NCBI GenBank assembly: GCA_964415295.1
Contig: CAYPYN010000006.1
Span: 283,443-347,442, forward strand
Reading direction: 5' to 3'
DNA: 64,000 nucleotides
Source of the DNA: SB21 sp964415295
Lineage (GTDB): Bacteria; CLD3; SB21
The stretch's first letter is position 1. The number at the start of each line of letters is the position of its first letter. Both the position numbers and the translations under genes were made by a program. The notes under the pieces are model-generated. The model had not been told where the DNA came from. It worked only from the letters and a program-made list of their open reading frames with translations, and did no database searches. Of this stretch, positions 18,555 to 27,312 are shown piece by piece.

Positions 18555-21500
18555 ATGCGCGATAAGATCATCAAGCTTCCCATGCAGAATATCCTTTCGG
18601 TCGAAAAAGGGGAATACGGCAAGACCTTCCTTCTTTTCCTGTATCTGTTCTTCATGACGGCCGCCACCATCATCGGGCGCACGGCCGCGGATACGTTGTT
18701 TCTGAGCATGTTCGACGTAAAAAAGCTGTCTTACATGTATCTGGCGATTTCAATTTCGCTCAGCCTCTTCGGATTGCTGTATCATCGGATCGTGGACCGT
18801 TTTCGCAAAGACAGACTGACCTATTTCGTGACGTCCTGCCTTATTATACTTGTTCTGGTATCGCGTTGGGCGCTGGACGCCGAAGTACCTCTGATCTACC
18901 CGATGGTGTATGTGGGTTTTGAAGCTTTTAATTTTCTTCTGATCCTCCAGTTCTGGACCTTTACCAACGATATTCTCGACACACGCCAGGCCAAACGCCT
19001 GTTGGGTGTCATCGGGAGCGCGGGCATTCTCGGAGGGATGGTCAGCGGTTTTGCTATCAAGAGTATCGTAGCGCATATCGGCATGTACAATCTCGTCTAT
19101 CTGTATGCCGGTGGCATGTTTCTGTGCATGATCATGGTGCGCATCATTTCCTCCAGAGAGAAAGAAGCTTTGGAGGAAACGGAACAGGCGCCCGCTGAGC
19201 GCAAGACGAAAAAGAAAAAAGAGCCGCGCAGTATCCGCGGTATCTTTCATCTCAAACTCATCGTGATCACCGTCAGCATCATCACGATGGTCCTGATCTT
19301 CATCGATTATCAATTCAAGCTGGTACTGACCCAATATTACAAGAACGAAGAATTGGCGGCGTTTCTCGGACAATTTTACGGGTATACGGGTGTCATAGCC
19401 TTGTTCTTCCAGTTCTTTATCAGCTCCCGAATATTGTCCAAACTCGGTATCCTGGTATCCCTGCTGATTTTGCCGGTGTTCCTGCTGATCAGTTCAAGCA
19501 CATTTATCTTCGCGCCGTTCATTCCGGCGGAGTTGTATATCGGATCGGCGACGCTGTATATTATTCCCTTATTATGGGCCGCGGTATTTGCCAAGTCCAG
19601 CGATAAGATCTTCAGCGACACGATCTATTCGTCCGCAAGCCAGCTGATGTATGTACCGATCCATGCCGAGATCCGCGGCCGCGCTAAAGTATTCGTCGAC
19701 GGTATCATGAAACCGCTCTCCAAAGGGTTCGGTGCCGTCCTGCTGATCCTGTCGGCGCAATTCTTTCCCGTTGCCGTGCAGGATATCAGTTACGCCGTCG
19801 TCGCGCTGCTGATCGTTTGTATCGTGACCATGTTCATGGTCAAACACGAATACGTCAAGTCGCTCTTCTCGACGCTCAAGACCAGCCAGATCGATTTTAA
19901 GGACATCAATTTCAATGTATCGGACAGTTCGGCCATCAAAATACTCGTGGACGGACTGGAAAGCGGAGATGAACGCCAGGTGTTGTATTGCCTGGATGCC
20001 TTGAAAAATATCGAAGGATTCTACCTTCTTCCGCATCTGCTTCAATTGCTGGATAACCGATTCCCCCGAGTACGCGTGGAATCTCTACGCATTCTGCAGT
20101 CCGTCAAGCCGAGGGATGCCAAACAGGAGGTCGTGCGTATGCTCGACGATGAGCATACGCAGGTCAAAGTTCAGGCCATCCTGACCTTGTCGGCCTATGC
20201 CGACGACGAACAGCTCAACCGCATTCTTGGTTATTTGCTGAATGAGAATGCCGAGATCAAAGGCGCGGCCATATCCGGTCTGATGGAATACTACGGCATC
20301 GACGGCATCTTTTATTCGGTCGATATATTCAAACAAATGCTCGACAGTCCGCACGTTGGGGACCGCAAGGAAGTGGCTCGGATCCTCGGCCGAATCGGCG
20401 TTAAGAATTTCCACAAGCCGCTGATCAAATTGCTGGAGGATCATTCCAAAGAAGTGCAGCTGGCGGCGATCGAGTCGGCCCAAAAAATTCAGGTGCCGGA
20501 TCTGATCCCAAATCTGATCAAGAAACTGAAACAGAAAGAGACGCGGCACAAGGCCATCGAAGCTTTGTCGGCCTATCGGAGCGAGGACGTCGTGCCGGCG
20601 CTCAGAATTTATCTGGAATTCAGCGACCGTTACAAAGAGATCAGTATCTACGTTCCGCGTGTATTCGAACTTATGGCGTCGCAGGAATGCGCGGATATTC
20701 TGGTCGCTAATTACAGCGGCGCGGCGCCATACCTGCGTTCAAAGATCCTCGATTCCCTGGCGAAGATCAAATTCAGACTGCGCGAATTGGAGATCGATAG
20801 CGCCAAGATCGAAGAACTGATCATGCTCGAGATCAAAGAATACATGTTCTTTGTGCAGGCCGTGGGTACCCTTCGCGCTTACGAAGGCATTGCGATCCTG
20901 ATGGAATCCATACAGAACGTGCGCAATCAGATATTGGAGCGGGTGTTCAAACTGCTCGCTTTTGTTTACGATGCGAAGACGATCACCACGGTCTACCGGA
21001 ATTTACTCGGCGAAGAACGCCGCGTGCGCGCCAACGCCATTGAAGTTCTGGACAATATGCTGAGCGGCGCCATTCGCACCGCCGTGGTGGACGTGGTCAA
21101 TAAGAGTTTCATGGCCGAAAAGGTAGGGCGCAAAAATGCGCCGCAGTTCTTTGAAGTTCTGGAAGAGCTCTTTAAGAAGGATTACGACTGGATCCGAATG
21201 GTGATCGAGTTCATCACCACTTCTCCCAAACTGGAAGAGGTCGACAAGGGCCTTCTGCATGCTGTGAGGGCACGCATACAGGAAACGCAGGTTGGTTATG
21301 ACCGCAAGGAGTTGATCAATACGATCCAAAAGGTGGCGATCCTGAAGAAGGTCAATTTCTTCTCAGGCCTGTCGGGGGAATACCTGTCCACGATCGCGAT
21401 GAATATGAAGGCGGTCAAAACGGCGGCCGGAACGGCCGTTTTCCACGAAGGCGATGCCGGCGATTCGTTTTATATCGTGATCAAAGGCAAAGTGCTGGTG

Positions 21501-22226
21501 CACAAAAAGGAAACGAAGATCGTGGAACTCGAAGGCGGTCAGGTATTCGGAGAAATGGCGATCCTGGACAATGAAAAACGTTCCGCCTCGGTGACGGCGG
21601 TGGAAGACACCTTGCTTTTCAAACTTGAATCCGACACGTTTTACGATATTATAGCGGACAAGATCGAGATCGCCAAGGGCATCATCCGCATGCTCACGGC
21701 CCGTCTGCGAATGCAGAATGTCAAAGTGGCCGGCGCCGCGAAAGAAGAAAAAGAAGAGCTTACGGCCGACGATATTGAGATCACTCCGGCGCAAGCCGCG
21801 CAACTGGACAGCGAATCGCTTCTCAAGCGAATCCTGGTTCTGAAGGATATCGATCTCTTTGCAAGTTTGTCCGATGAGGACGTGGTTCTGCTGGCCAATA
21901 TTATTGAAGAAGTCTCTTTCAAGAAAGGCCAGGATATTTTCAAAGAAGGCGATCCGGGCGAGGCCATGTACGGCATCATTCAGGGCGCCGTCCTGGTCCA
22001 CAAAGGCAACACCGATCTTGCGGTTTTGCGCAACAAGGAATACTTTGGCGAAATGGCTGTGTTGGATAACGAGCCGCGCTCCGCTACGGTCACGGCGCTT
22101 AAAGATACAACTCTGCTCAAACTATCTTCCGATGACTTCTATTCGCTGCTCTTCGACAAGATCGAGATCACCAAGAGCATCTTTGCCGTGCTCGTCCGGC
22201 GGCTCAGAGAAACCAGCGCTAAGTGA
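18555..22226 (+). CDS. Giant fusion: NTT/MFS-like transporter, HEAT repeats and two cyclic-nucleotide-binding domains
   Basis: 1223 residues. Residues ~20-430 hold about twelve TM helices resembling the ATP:ADP antiporter (NTT/TLC) branch of the MFS, with a charged loop near 215-230 (ERKTKKKKEPRS). Residues ~450-900 are HEAT-like helical repeats (for example LLQLLDNRFPRVRVESLRIL). Two Crp-type cNMP-binding domains follow, with phosphate-binding cassettes FGEMAILDNEKRSASVTA (about 996-1013) and FGEMAVLDNEPRSATVTA (about 1163-1180). I infer a membrane protein gated by cAMP or a similar ligand. The substrate is unknown, and NTT proteins outside intracellular parasites and plastids need not carry nucleotides. 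It overlaps the next gene by four bases. Confidence 0.85.
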   Translation: MRDKIIKLPMQNILSVEKGEYGKTFLLFLYLFFMTAATIIGRTAADTLFLSMFDVKKLSYMYLAISISLSLFGLLYHRIVDRFRKDRLTYFVTSCLIILVLVSRWALDAEVPLIYPMVYVGFEAFNFLLILQFWTFTNDILDTRQAKRLLGVIGSAGILGGMVSGFAIKSIVAHIGMYNLVYLYAGGMFLCMIMVRIISSREKEALEETEQAPAERKTKKKKEPRSIRGIFHLKLIVITVSIITMVLIFIDYQFKLVLTQYYKNEELAAFLGQFYGYTGVIALFFQFFISSRILSKLGILVSLLILPVFLLISSSTFIFAPFIPAELYIGSATLYIIPLLWAAVFAKSSDKIFSDTIYSSASQLMYVPIHAEIRGRAKVFVDGIMKPLSKGFGAVLLILSAQFFPVAVQDISYAVVALLIVCIVTMFMVKHEYVKSLFSTLKTSQIDFKDINFNVSDSSAIKILVDGLESGDERQVLYCLDALKNIEGFYLLPHLLQLLDNRFPRVRVESLRILQSVKPRDAKQEVVRMLDDEHTQVKVQAILTLSAYADDEQLNRILGYLLNENAEIKGAAISGLMEYYGIDGIFYSVDIFKQMLDSPHVGDRKEVARILGRIGVKNFHKPLIKLLEDHSKEVQLAAIESAQKIQVPDLIPNLIKKLKQKETRHKAIEALSAYRSEDVVPALRIYLEFSDRYKEISIYVPRVFELMASQECADILVANYSGAAPYLRSKILDSLAKIKFRLRELEIDSAKIEELIMLEIKEYMFFVQAVGTLRAYEGIAILMESIQNVRNQILERVFKLLAFVYDAKTITTVYRNLLGEERRVRANAIEVLDNMLSGAIRTAVVDVVNKSFMAEKVGRKNAPQFFEVLEELFKKDYDWIRMVIEFITTSPKLEEVDKGLLHAVRARIQETQVGYDRKELINTIQKVAILKKVNFFSGLSGEYLSTIAMNMKAVKTAAGTAVFHEGDAGDSFYIVIKGKVLVHKKETKIVELEGGQVFGEMAILDNEKRSASVTAVEDTLLFKLESDTFYDIIADKIEIAKGIIRMLTARLRMQNVKVAGAAKEEKEELTADDIEITPAQAAQLDSESLLKRILVLKDIDLFASLSDEDVVLLANIIEEVSFKKGQDIFKEGDPGEAMYGIIQGAVLVHKGNTDLAVLRNKEYFGEMAVLDNEPRSATVTALKDTTLLKLSSDDFYSLLFDKIEITKSIFAVLVRRLRETSAK

Positions 22227-22894
22227 TTTCCGTGGAACCGTCAAAGAAACCCCGCATCAAGATCTGCTGTATTCAATCCCTGGAAGAAGCGCGCATGGCG
22301 ATTGGAGCCGGCGCTTCGGCTCTGGGACTCGTATCGGCAATGCCCAGCGGACCCGGTGTGATATCGGAAGAAAAAATAGCCGAGATCGCTGATGGCGTTC
22401 CGCCCGCTGTGGCAACATTCCTTCTTACCAGTCTGCAGGATGCCGAAGCGATCATTGCGCAGCACCGGCGATGCCGGACAAGCACGATCCAGATCTGTGA
22501 CCGTTTGGAAAAAGGCCGTTATGAGGATATACGGCGCGCATTGCCCGGGATCAAAATCGTCCAGGTCATTCACGTGAGCGGGGAGGAATCGATCTTTGAA
22601 GCGGCCGAGATCTCACGGCGTGTCGATGCGTTATTGCTCGATTCCGGAAATCAAAAACTGGCTGTAAAGCAGTTGGGAGGAACGGGGCGCCGGCATGATT
22701 GGGGGATCAGCCGGAGGATTCGCGAAGAAGTAGCGGTACCCTTATTTCTGGCGGGCGGACTGAACGCAGAGAATGCGCGCGAAGCGTTTGAAAGCGTAAG
22801 GCCGTTTGGTCTGGATCTGTGCAGCGGCGTACGCACGGAAAATCGGCTTAATGAAGAAAAGTTGATCGCCTTTTTCCGCGCTTTGGGGATTTGA
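22223..22894 (+). CDS. trpF: Phosphoribosylanthranilate isomerase
   Basis: A 223-residue TIM-barrel enzyme of tryptophan synthesis that converts N-(5-phosphoribosyl)anthranilate to CdRP. The catalytic Cys lies in RIKICCIQS (Cys15; usually KICG) and the catalytic Asp in VDALLLDSGNQ. The phosphate-binding turns GGTGRRHDW and LAGGLNAENAREA are intact. The GTG start overlaps the stop of the transporter fusion (GTGA), which suggests translational coupling. No other trp genes are nearby. The second Cys in place of the usual Gly, and the company it keeps, leave some room for a specialised role. Confidence 0.88.
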   Translation: MISVEPSKKPRIKICCIQSLEEARMAIGAGASALGLVSAMPSGPGVISEEKIAEIADGVPPAVATFLLTSLQDAEAIIAQHRRCRTSTIQICDRLEKGRYEDIRRALPGIKIVQVIHVSGEESIFEAAEISRRVDALLLDSGNQKLAVKQLGGTGRRHDWGISRRIREEVAVPLFLAGGLNAENAREAFESVRPFGLDLCSGVRTENRLNEEKLIAFFRALGI

Positions 22895-22952
22895 CGCGCT
22901 GCTGCAATTGCCTGCAGGACCAACCGCTTCTATGTCGAATGTGTAGAAAAAA

Positions 22953-22978
22953 GGGGGAAATACTCTTGTATTTCCCCC
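22953..22978. terminator. Bidirectional terminator between trpF and the thioredoxin cluster
   Basis: GGGGGAAATAC (22953-22963) pairs perfectly with GTATTTCCCCC (22968-22978) around a TCTT loop. On the minus strand it is followed by a T-run, so it mainly ends the minus-strand redox cluster; a weaker T-run follows on the plus strand. Confidence 0.85.
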
Positions 22979-22986
22979 TGAGCGTT

Positions 22987-23178
22987 TTAGGCCTGGTTTG
23001 ATTTATCGGTATTCAATTTAAGCGGCACATACAAAGGGCACCAACGAAGCGCGCCGGTCAGCAGAGGCACGAGGCCGATCAGGCCCCACCAGGATTGATA
23101 ATATAAACCGGCGGCCAGGATCACGATACCGGCGGTGATGCGAAACGAGCGGTCAGCTTTGCCAACATTGCAGGTCAT
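22987..23178 (-). CDS. DUF2892/YgaP-like small membrane protein
   Basis: 63 residues. The opening TCNVGKADRSFRITAGIVIL and the end GALRWCPLYVPLKLNT are the two conserved blocks of the DUF2892 family (inner-membrane part of YgaP-type rhodanese proteins), with two short hydrophobic helices between. Stand-alone versions are common near rhodanese, thioredoxin and sulfur-handling genes, as here. It is the last gene of the minus-strand cluster before the terminator at 22953. Confidence 0.85.
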   Translation of the reverse strand: MTCNVGKADRSFRITAGIVILAAGLYYQSWWGLIGLVPLLTGALRWCPLYVPLKLNTDKSNQA

Positions 23179-23211
23179 GACGAGAACTCCTCTTTAAGGT
23201 GGTTGGATAAA

Positions 23212-23418
23212 TCATTTAGAAGGAAGGGATTCATTTTCATCTTTCTTTGCAGGTGGTCGCACGACGGTAGTTAGAGCCCATCCCATGGCGGCGCCGTAAG
23301 CGCTGCTCAGGTACGGATTACTCTGAATCAGGCAGGCACCGTTATAACAACCGACGAAATAATAGTAACCAAAGCCGGCCAGACCGCCCAACAGGATACC
23401 TAAGACAGTTTTTTTCAT
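23212..23418 (-). CDS. DUF6132-like small membrane protein
   Basis: 68 residues: an N-terminal hydrophobic helix (TVLGILLGGLAGFGYYYFVG), then CYNGACLIQSNPYLSSAYGA, a conserved Cys-x4-Cys and Asn-Pro block, a second helix and a charged tail. Proteins with this pattern are known as small membrane proteins near thioredoxin or rhodanese genes; their function is unknown. GAGG is seven bases before the start. It is part of the minus-strand redox cluster. Confidence 0.75.
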   Translation of the reverse strand: MKKTVLGILLGGLAGFGYYYFVGCYNGACLIQSNPYLSSAYGAAMGWALTTVVRPPAKKDENESLPSK

Positions 23419-23498
23419 TTTAATTCCTCGTAATCTTTTTCACCGTTATCCGGTTCATTCTTTTTTGGCTTGTTCGGCACGGAACAAGAAGGGTTCAT

Positions 23499-23585
23499 TC
23501 AAGTAGGCACGCCCAATTTAGGCAGCACGTAGTACATCAGAATGAAGTAACCCGCGAGAAATACGATCGTTTTCCATTCGCTCAT
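23499..23585 (-). CDS. 28-residue membrane peptide
   Basis: A tiny open frame encoding MSEWKTIVFLAGYFILMYYV and then LPKLGVPT, a single hydrophobic helix. Its ATG overlaps the stop of the upstream 79-residue gene (ATGA), which suggests translational coupling and argues that it is a real gene. It belongs to the redox cluster. Short single-helix peptides of this kind are easily missed in annotation. Function unknown. Confidence 0.65.
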   Translation of the reverse strand: MSEWKTIVFLAGYFILMYYVLPKLGVPT

Positions 23586-23821
23586 AAAGATCCTTTGTTG
23601 TTATGACTGCCTTTATTTCGCCACTCACGTATTAACGCGAACCCCAGCCAGACCCACGGGAAGCCATGGAGCACCAGGTCGAACCAGTCGATGAATTCAT
23701 GAATGGTTCCTTGTGTCAGGGCTACCAATTGTTTCCAGATATGCGGCTCCGGTACGTAAGGGGCCAGACCAAGGGTCAGCGCAGCTATCAAGGGGTAAAC
23801 CCATGAAGATCGGAAGTTCAC
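23582..23821 (-). CDS. 79-residue small membrane protein
   Basis: Two hydrophobic segments: SWVYPLIAALTLGLAPYVPE near the N-terminus and FPWVWLGFALI near the C-terminus, joined by an amphipathic stretch with FDLVLHG. Proteins of this pattern (LGLAPYVPEPH ... FDxxLHGxPW) recur as short uncharacterised membrane proteins, sometimes mislabelled as RND transporters. Its stop overlaps the start of the 28-residue peptide. It lies in the redox cluster 13 bases after the DUF302 gene. Confidence 0.7.
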   Translation of the reverse strand: MNFRSSWVYPLIAALTLGLAPYVPEPHIWKQLVALTQGTIHEFIDWFDLVLHGFPWVWLGFALIREWRNKGSHNNKGSL

Positions 23822-23833
23822 GATACACCTCCG

Positions 23834-24220
23834 TTACAAGGCCAAATAGACGCGATGAAGTCTGGCATATACTTCATCGGCAATCTGGTTCAGTTCTTTA
23901 TTGTCGATCAGTTTGGCCATCAGTTTTGGATCGAAAAAGCCTATTACGGTCTGTTTGTGGTCGTTCTCATACACGATCACGTTGCACGGCAGCAGCAAGC
24001 CGAGTTCCACCTCGGCCGTCAGCGCTTTGTGGGCCAGCGGAGGATTGCAGGCGCCCAGGATAATATATTTTTTGAAATCGATATCCAGCTTCTTCTTCAT
24101 CGTTTCCTTTACATCGATCGAGGTCAGGACACCAAAACCTTCTTTTTTGAGTTCGTCCGTGACTTTTTCGATGGCCCGATCGTATGAATAAGGTACGGTT
24201 TTCGAAAATCCATAATCCAT
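23834..24220 (-). CDS. DUF302-domain protein
   Basis: 128 residues covering one complete DUF302 domain: YDRAIEKVTDELKKEGFGVL, then IDVKETMKKKLDID, YIILGACNPPLAHKAL (the conserved G-A-C-N-P block) and GLLLPCNVIVYE. The family is widespread in sulfur- and metal-handling bacteria; the conserved Cys pair (Cys58 and Cys79) suggests ligand or redox chemistry, but no reaction is known. It is co-directional with OsmC and thioredoxin upstream, 12 bases after the OsmC gene. Confidence 0.88.
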   Translation of the reverse strand: MDYGFSKTVPYSYDRAIEKVTDELKKEGFGVLTSIDVKETMKKKLDIDFKKYIILGACNPPLAHKALTAEVELGLLLPCNVIVYENDHKQTVIGFFDPKLMAKLIDNKELNQIADEVYARLHRVYLAL

Positions 24221-24232
24221 GGTTTTCTCCTC

Positions 24233-24640
24233 TTAGGCTTCGGTTATCTGGAATGAATAACTGACATTCACGCTCGGTTTTAACATGGCCAGGACGGAAC
24301 AATATTTGTCGTAGCTCAGTTGTATCGCCTTTTCAACGGAAGCCGGGTCCAGCCCCTTTCCCGTCAGGCGGTAATCCAGATGGATCTTTGTGAAAACCTT
24401 GGGCGCTTCCGATGCGCGTTCGCCTTTGACCTGGATATCAAAGGATGTGAGTTCTTGTCTCATTTTCTTGAGCATCGAGACGATATCCATGCCACCGCAG
24501 CCGGCCAGGCCCATCAACTGCATTTCCATTGGCGTCGGCGCTCCGCCCGGTCTGTCGTCCATATCCACCGGGGTCTTATTTTCAGCAAATCCCCTGAAGT
24601 GTTTTTCCCCGAGCCACTGAACTTTCGTTTCCATTTCCAA
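24233..24640 (-). CDS. OsmC-family protein (peroxiredoxin-like)
   Basis: 135 residues of the OsmC/Ohr fold. The two redox Cys are present: Cys48 in LMGLAGCGGMDIVSMLKK and the second in YDKYCSVLAMLKP (about 113). The N-terminal GGAPTPMEMQL is the usual OsmC signature before the first Cys. Members reduce organic hydroperoxides or handle thiol adducts. It lies directly downstream of thioredoxin (two-base gap), which could supply electrons. Confidence 0.9.
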   Translation of the reverse strand: MEMETKVQWLGEKHFRGFAENKTPVDMDDRPGGAPTPMEMQLMGLAGCGGMDIVSMLKKMRQELTSFDIQVKGERASEAPKVFTKIHLDYRLTGKGLDPASVEKAIQLSYDKYCSVLAMLKPSVNVSYSFQITEA

Positions 24641-24642
24641 TC

Positions 24643-24981
24643 CTACACTGTTGCCGTTTCCGGTACATGGGGCAAATGCTTTTCCACTTCCTGTTTGAGC
24701 CTCGGGTAGGGCATGGCTCCGGCAAAACGGGCCAGCGTCTTTCCTTTATGAAAGATCATAAAGGTCGGAATGCTTTGTATGCCGTATTGAGCCGCAATGG
24801 CGGGCTTTTCGTCCACGTTGACCTTGACGACCGTCAGACGGTCCTTCAACTCTTCAGCCAGCTGGTGAACCGAGGGGGCGACCATACGGCATGGACCGCA
24901 CCATTCGGCCCAGAAGTCCACAAACACGGGTTTTTCATTGTTTTGTATAAGGACGTCAAACGATTTGGGAAGTGTATCCAT
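24643..24981 (-). CDS. Thioredoxin
   Basis: 112 residues, the normal thioredoxin length. The active site WAEWCGPCRMVAP has Cys28 and Cys31; the cis-Pro is in GIQSIPTFMIFHKG. No signal peptide, so cytosolic. It is the first gene of a minus-strand cluster with OsmC, DUF302 and several tiny membrane proteins, and it is divergent from a response regulator. The promoter region carries a perfect 12-bp palindrome at 25020. A role as reductant for the OsmC and DUF302 proteins is likely but inferred. Confidence 0.94.
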   Translation of the reverse strand: MDTLPKSFDVLIQNNEKPVFVDFWAEWCGPCRMVAPSVHQLAEELKDRLTVVKVNVDEKPAIAAQYGIQSIPTFMIFHKGKTLARFAGAMPYPRLKQEVEKHLPHVPETATV

Positions 24982-25019
24982 GGTTCTTTTAATATAATTT
25001 AATGGTTATAAAGTTATTT

Positions 25020-25031
25020 GGTTATATAACC
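25020..25031. promoter_or_regulatory. Palindromic operator candidate between thioredoxin and the two-component system
   Basis: GGTTATATAACC is a perfect palindrome, with a further GGTTATA half-site at 25004-25010. It sits 39-50 bases upstream of the thioredoxin start. No regulator of the ArsR or Fur type is in the window; the divergent OmpR-type regulator is a possible binder. Confidence 0.4.
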
Positions 25032-25189
25032 GTGTTCCGGTGAAAAAATTCCCTAAAAAACCACCGGCCAAAAAATATAATGATTGCACGATTATAAGGA
25101 AAGAGTTATCCAGATTAATAAAGATTAATGTTCAAAACTTGCAAATGGTGGTTTTTAAAATTAACTTTCGGAGAAAGGCTGGGGTTACG

Positions 25190-25864
25190 ATGCGATTGCT
25201 GCTCATAGAAGACGACAAGAAGGTGGCCTCTTTCATTGTCAAAGGACTGACCGAGTCGGGTTACGCCGTAGATGTGAGCCATGACGGCAAGAAGGGTCTG
25301 GACATGGCCTCGGAAAACTCCTACGACCTCGTGATCTTGGACTGGATGCTGCCCGGCATGGACGGACTGAAGATCTGTTCCAGGATCCGTGAATTCTCCA
25401 AAGATATTCCGATCCTCTTTCTTACCGCCAAAGAGACGGCGCTGGATAAAGTGGCCGGATTGGACGCCGGAGCCGACGATTACCTGACCAAGCCCTTTTC
25501 GTTCATAGAACTCCTGGCCCGGATCAGGGCCTTGCTGAGACGCGGTTCGCGGGCCGTGGACAAACTTGCCATCGACGATCTTGAACTCAATGTGGCCGAA
25601 AGGAAAGTTCAACGCGGCGGCCGGACGATCGAATTATCCAACAAAGAATTCGCGATTTTGGAATACCTGCTGAGAAACAAGAATCGACTGATCAACCGAG
25701 CCACCCTGACGGAACATGTGTGGAATATCGACTTCGACCGCGGTACCAATCTGGTAGACGTTTATATCAATTACCTTCGCAAAAAACTGGATACCGGTAG
25801 CCGGAAACCTCTCATCCATACCGTGCGCGGCGCAGGGTATATACTCAAAGAAGAAACCGAATGA
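25190..25864 (+). CDS. OmpR/PhoB-family response regulator
   Basis: 224 residues. The receiver domain has acidic pocket EDD at 7-9, phospho-Asp51 in LVILDWMLPGMDG, and Lys in DYLTKPFS. The winged-helix output domain shows ELSNKEFAILEYLLRNKN and VDVYINYLRKKLD, ending TVRGAGYILKEE. I start at the ATG at 25190 because the receiver begins there with MRLLLIEDD; the in-frame sequence back to 25040 is AT-rich and not receiver-like. It overlaps the kinase gene by four bases (ATGA), forming a two-component system that may regulate the divergent thioredoxin cluster. Confidence 0.95.
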   Translation: MRLLLIEDDKKVASFIVKGLTESGYAVDVSHDGKKGLDMASENSYDLVILDWMLPGMDGLKICSRIREFSKDIPILFLTAKETALDKVAGLDAGADDYLTKPFSFIELLARIRALLRRGSRAVDKLAIDDLELNVAERKVQRGGRTIELSNKEFAILEYLLRNKNRLINRATLTEHVWNIDFDRGTNLVDVYINYLRKKLDTGSRKPLIHTVRGAGYILKEETE

Positions 25865-27285
25865 GCCTGAGCCTCCGCACCAAATTCATCATTATTTTCA
25901 TCGCGCTCGGACTCTTTATGTCGGCGGCCACTTCGGTCGTTTTTTACGTATCATTCAATAAACTCATCCGCGCCAAAACGCAATCGGACCTGGAAAACGA
26001 GTCGCAGGAATTTGCCGACTATGTTCGGTACGAACACGGGGTCATTTCCATGGAACCGAGCAAAGAATGGCAGGAACTTGAGCATCTCAAGCAGTCGGAT
26101 TATTCGCGCTATATTATAGTGACGGATATAGCGTTCCGGACTCTGCATAAATCGGAAAATCTCAACGGCCTGGAATTCCAAAGCTTCCATCGTTTTACGC
26201 CTACTGACGAGGTGAGAGCCTACGACATACTGACGGATTCCTCAAAATATTTCTGTGTGGTGTATCCGATCCGGAAAGGCGGACAGACCGTCGGTTACGT
26301 CCTTGCGGCCGAAAATTATGAACGTACGGCGTATTTTATTAATCTGGCGGGACGAACCATTCTTATTTCAGGAACGATCTTACTCATAGTCAGCGTAATC
26401 CTGGCCATCGTCATGGCGAACCGAGTCACCACGCCTCTCAGGCAGATCGAACAAATGGCCGGACGTATTGATCTTAGTTCACCCGGACGGCGTATCGAAC
26501 TCCGCGATACGGAAAAGGAGATCGCGAACCTGAGCGATTCTCTTAATCGCCTTTTTGACCGTCTCGAAAAATCATTCACTCAGATCAACGAATTTTCGTC
26601 CAACGTCTCGCATGAATTAAGGACGCCGCTCACGATCCTGCGCGGTAATATCGAAGTCGGTTTGTCCAAAGACCGCACACCGGACGAATACGTGGAGATC
26701 CTGTCATCCCTCCTTGAGGAAACGATCCATATCATTAGGATCGTCGACGACCTGTTGCTTCTGGCACGGGCCGACGCCAATGCCCTGCGCATTCAAAAAG
26801 AGCCGGTCTCTCTGTCGGAATTCTGTGCAGAATATTCCAAAGACTGGGAGATGATCTGTTCGCTTCACGACCAACCGCTGGTCTGCCGCCATGAAGGTGA
26901 CCTTGTGATTGATGCCGACAAGAGCCTGTTGTATCAACTGATCCTCAATCTGGTTTCCAACGCATCCAAGTATTCTCCCGGGAATAAAACCATCGAAATC
27001 GAAGTTAGACGTCTTGTGCCTGAGAACGGCTTTGCGGAACATGCGGAAATCACCGTGACCGATCAGGGCGTCGGAATCGCCGCAAATGATCTGGAACATG
27101 TCTTTGACAGGTTTTACCGTGTGAATAAAGACCGGTCCCGCGAGACCGGCGGCAGCGGGCTCGGCCTGTCGATCTGCAAGATGATCGCGGAGTTGCATCA
27201 AGGACGTATAACCATCGAGAGCCGTCCGGGTGGAGGCACAAGGGTCAAGGTAGTATTTCCGACCATGCATATCGGTCGTTCGTAA
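25861..27285 (+). CDS. Sensor histidine kinase (HAMP, HisKA, HATPase)
   Basis: 474 residues. TM1 at about 10-32, an extracytoplasmic sensor region to about 160, TM2 at 163-187, a HAMP segment, and the dimerisation H-box SSNVSHELRTPLTIL with the phospho-His near 250. The HATPase boxes are NLVSNASKYSP (N), DQGVGIAANDLEHVFDRF (G1/F) and GGSGLGLSICKM (G2). Partner of the OmpR-type regulator immediately upstream. The sensor domain is not one I recognise, so the signal is unknown; its position beside thioredoxin genes hints at redox or envelope stress. Confidence 0.94.
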   Translation: MSLSLRTKFIIIFIALGLFMSAATSVVFYVSFNKLIRAKTQSDLENESQEFADYVRYEHGVISMEPSKEWQELEHLKQSDYSRYIIVTDIAFRTLHKSENLNGLEFQSFHRFTPTDEVRAYDILTDSSKYFCVVYPIRKGGQTVGYVLAAENYERTAYFINLAGRTILISGTILLIVSVILAIVMANRVTTPLRQIEQMAGRIDLSSPGRRIELRDTEKEIANLSDSLNRLFDRLEKSFTQINEFSSNVSHELRTPLTILRGNIEVGLSKDRTPDEYVEILSSLLEETIHIIRIVDDLLLLARADANALRIQKEPVSLSEFCAEYSKDWEMICSLHDQPLVCRHEGDLVIDADKSLLYQLILNLVSNASKYSPGNKTIEIEVRRLVPENGFAEHAEITVTDQGVGIAANDLEHVFDRFYRVNKDRSRETGGSGLGLSICKMIAELHQGRITIESRPGGGTRVKVVFPTMHIGRS

Positions 27286-27312
27286 GACCAAATTTCCAAA
27301 AAATACAGAATC

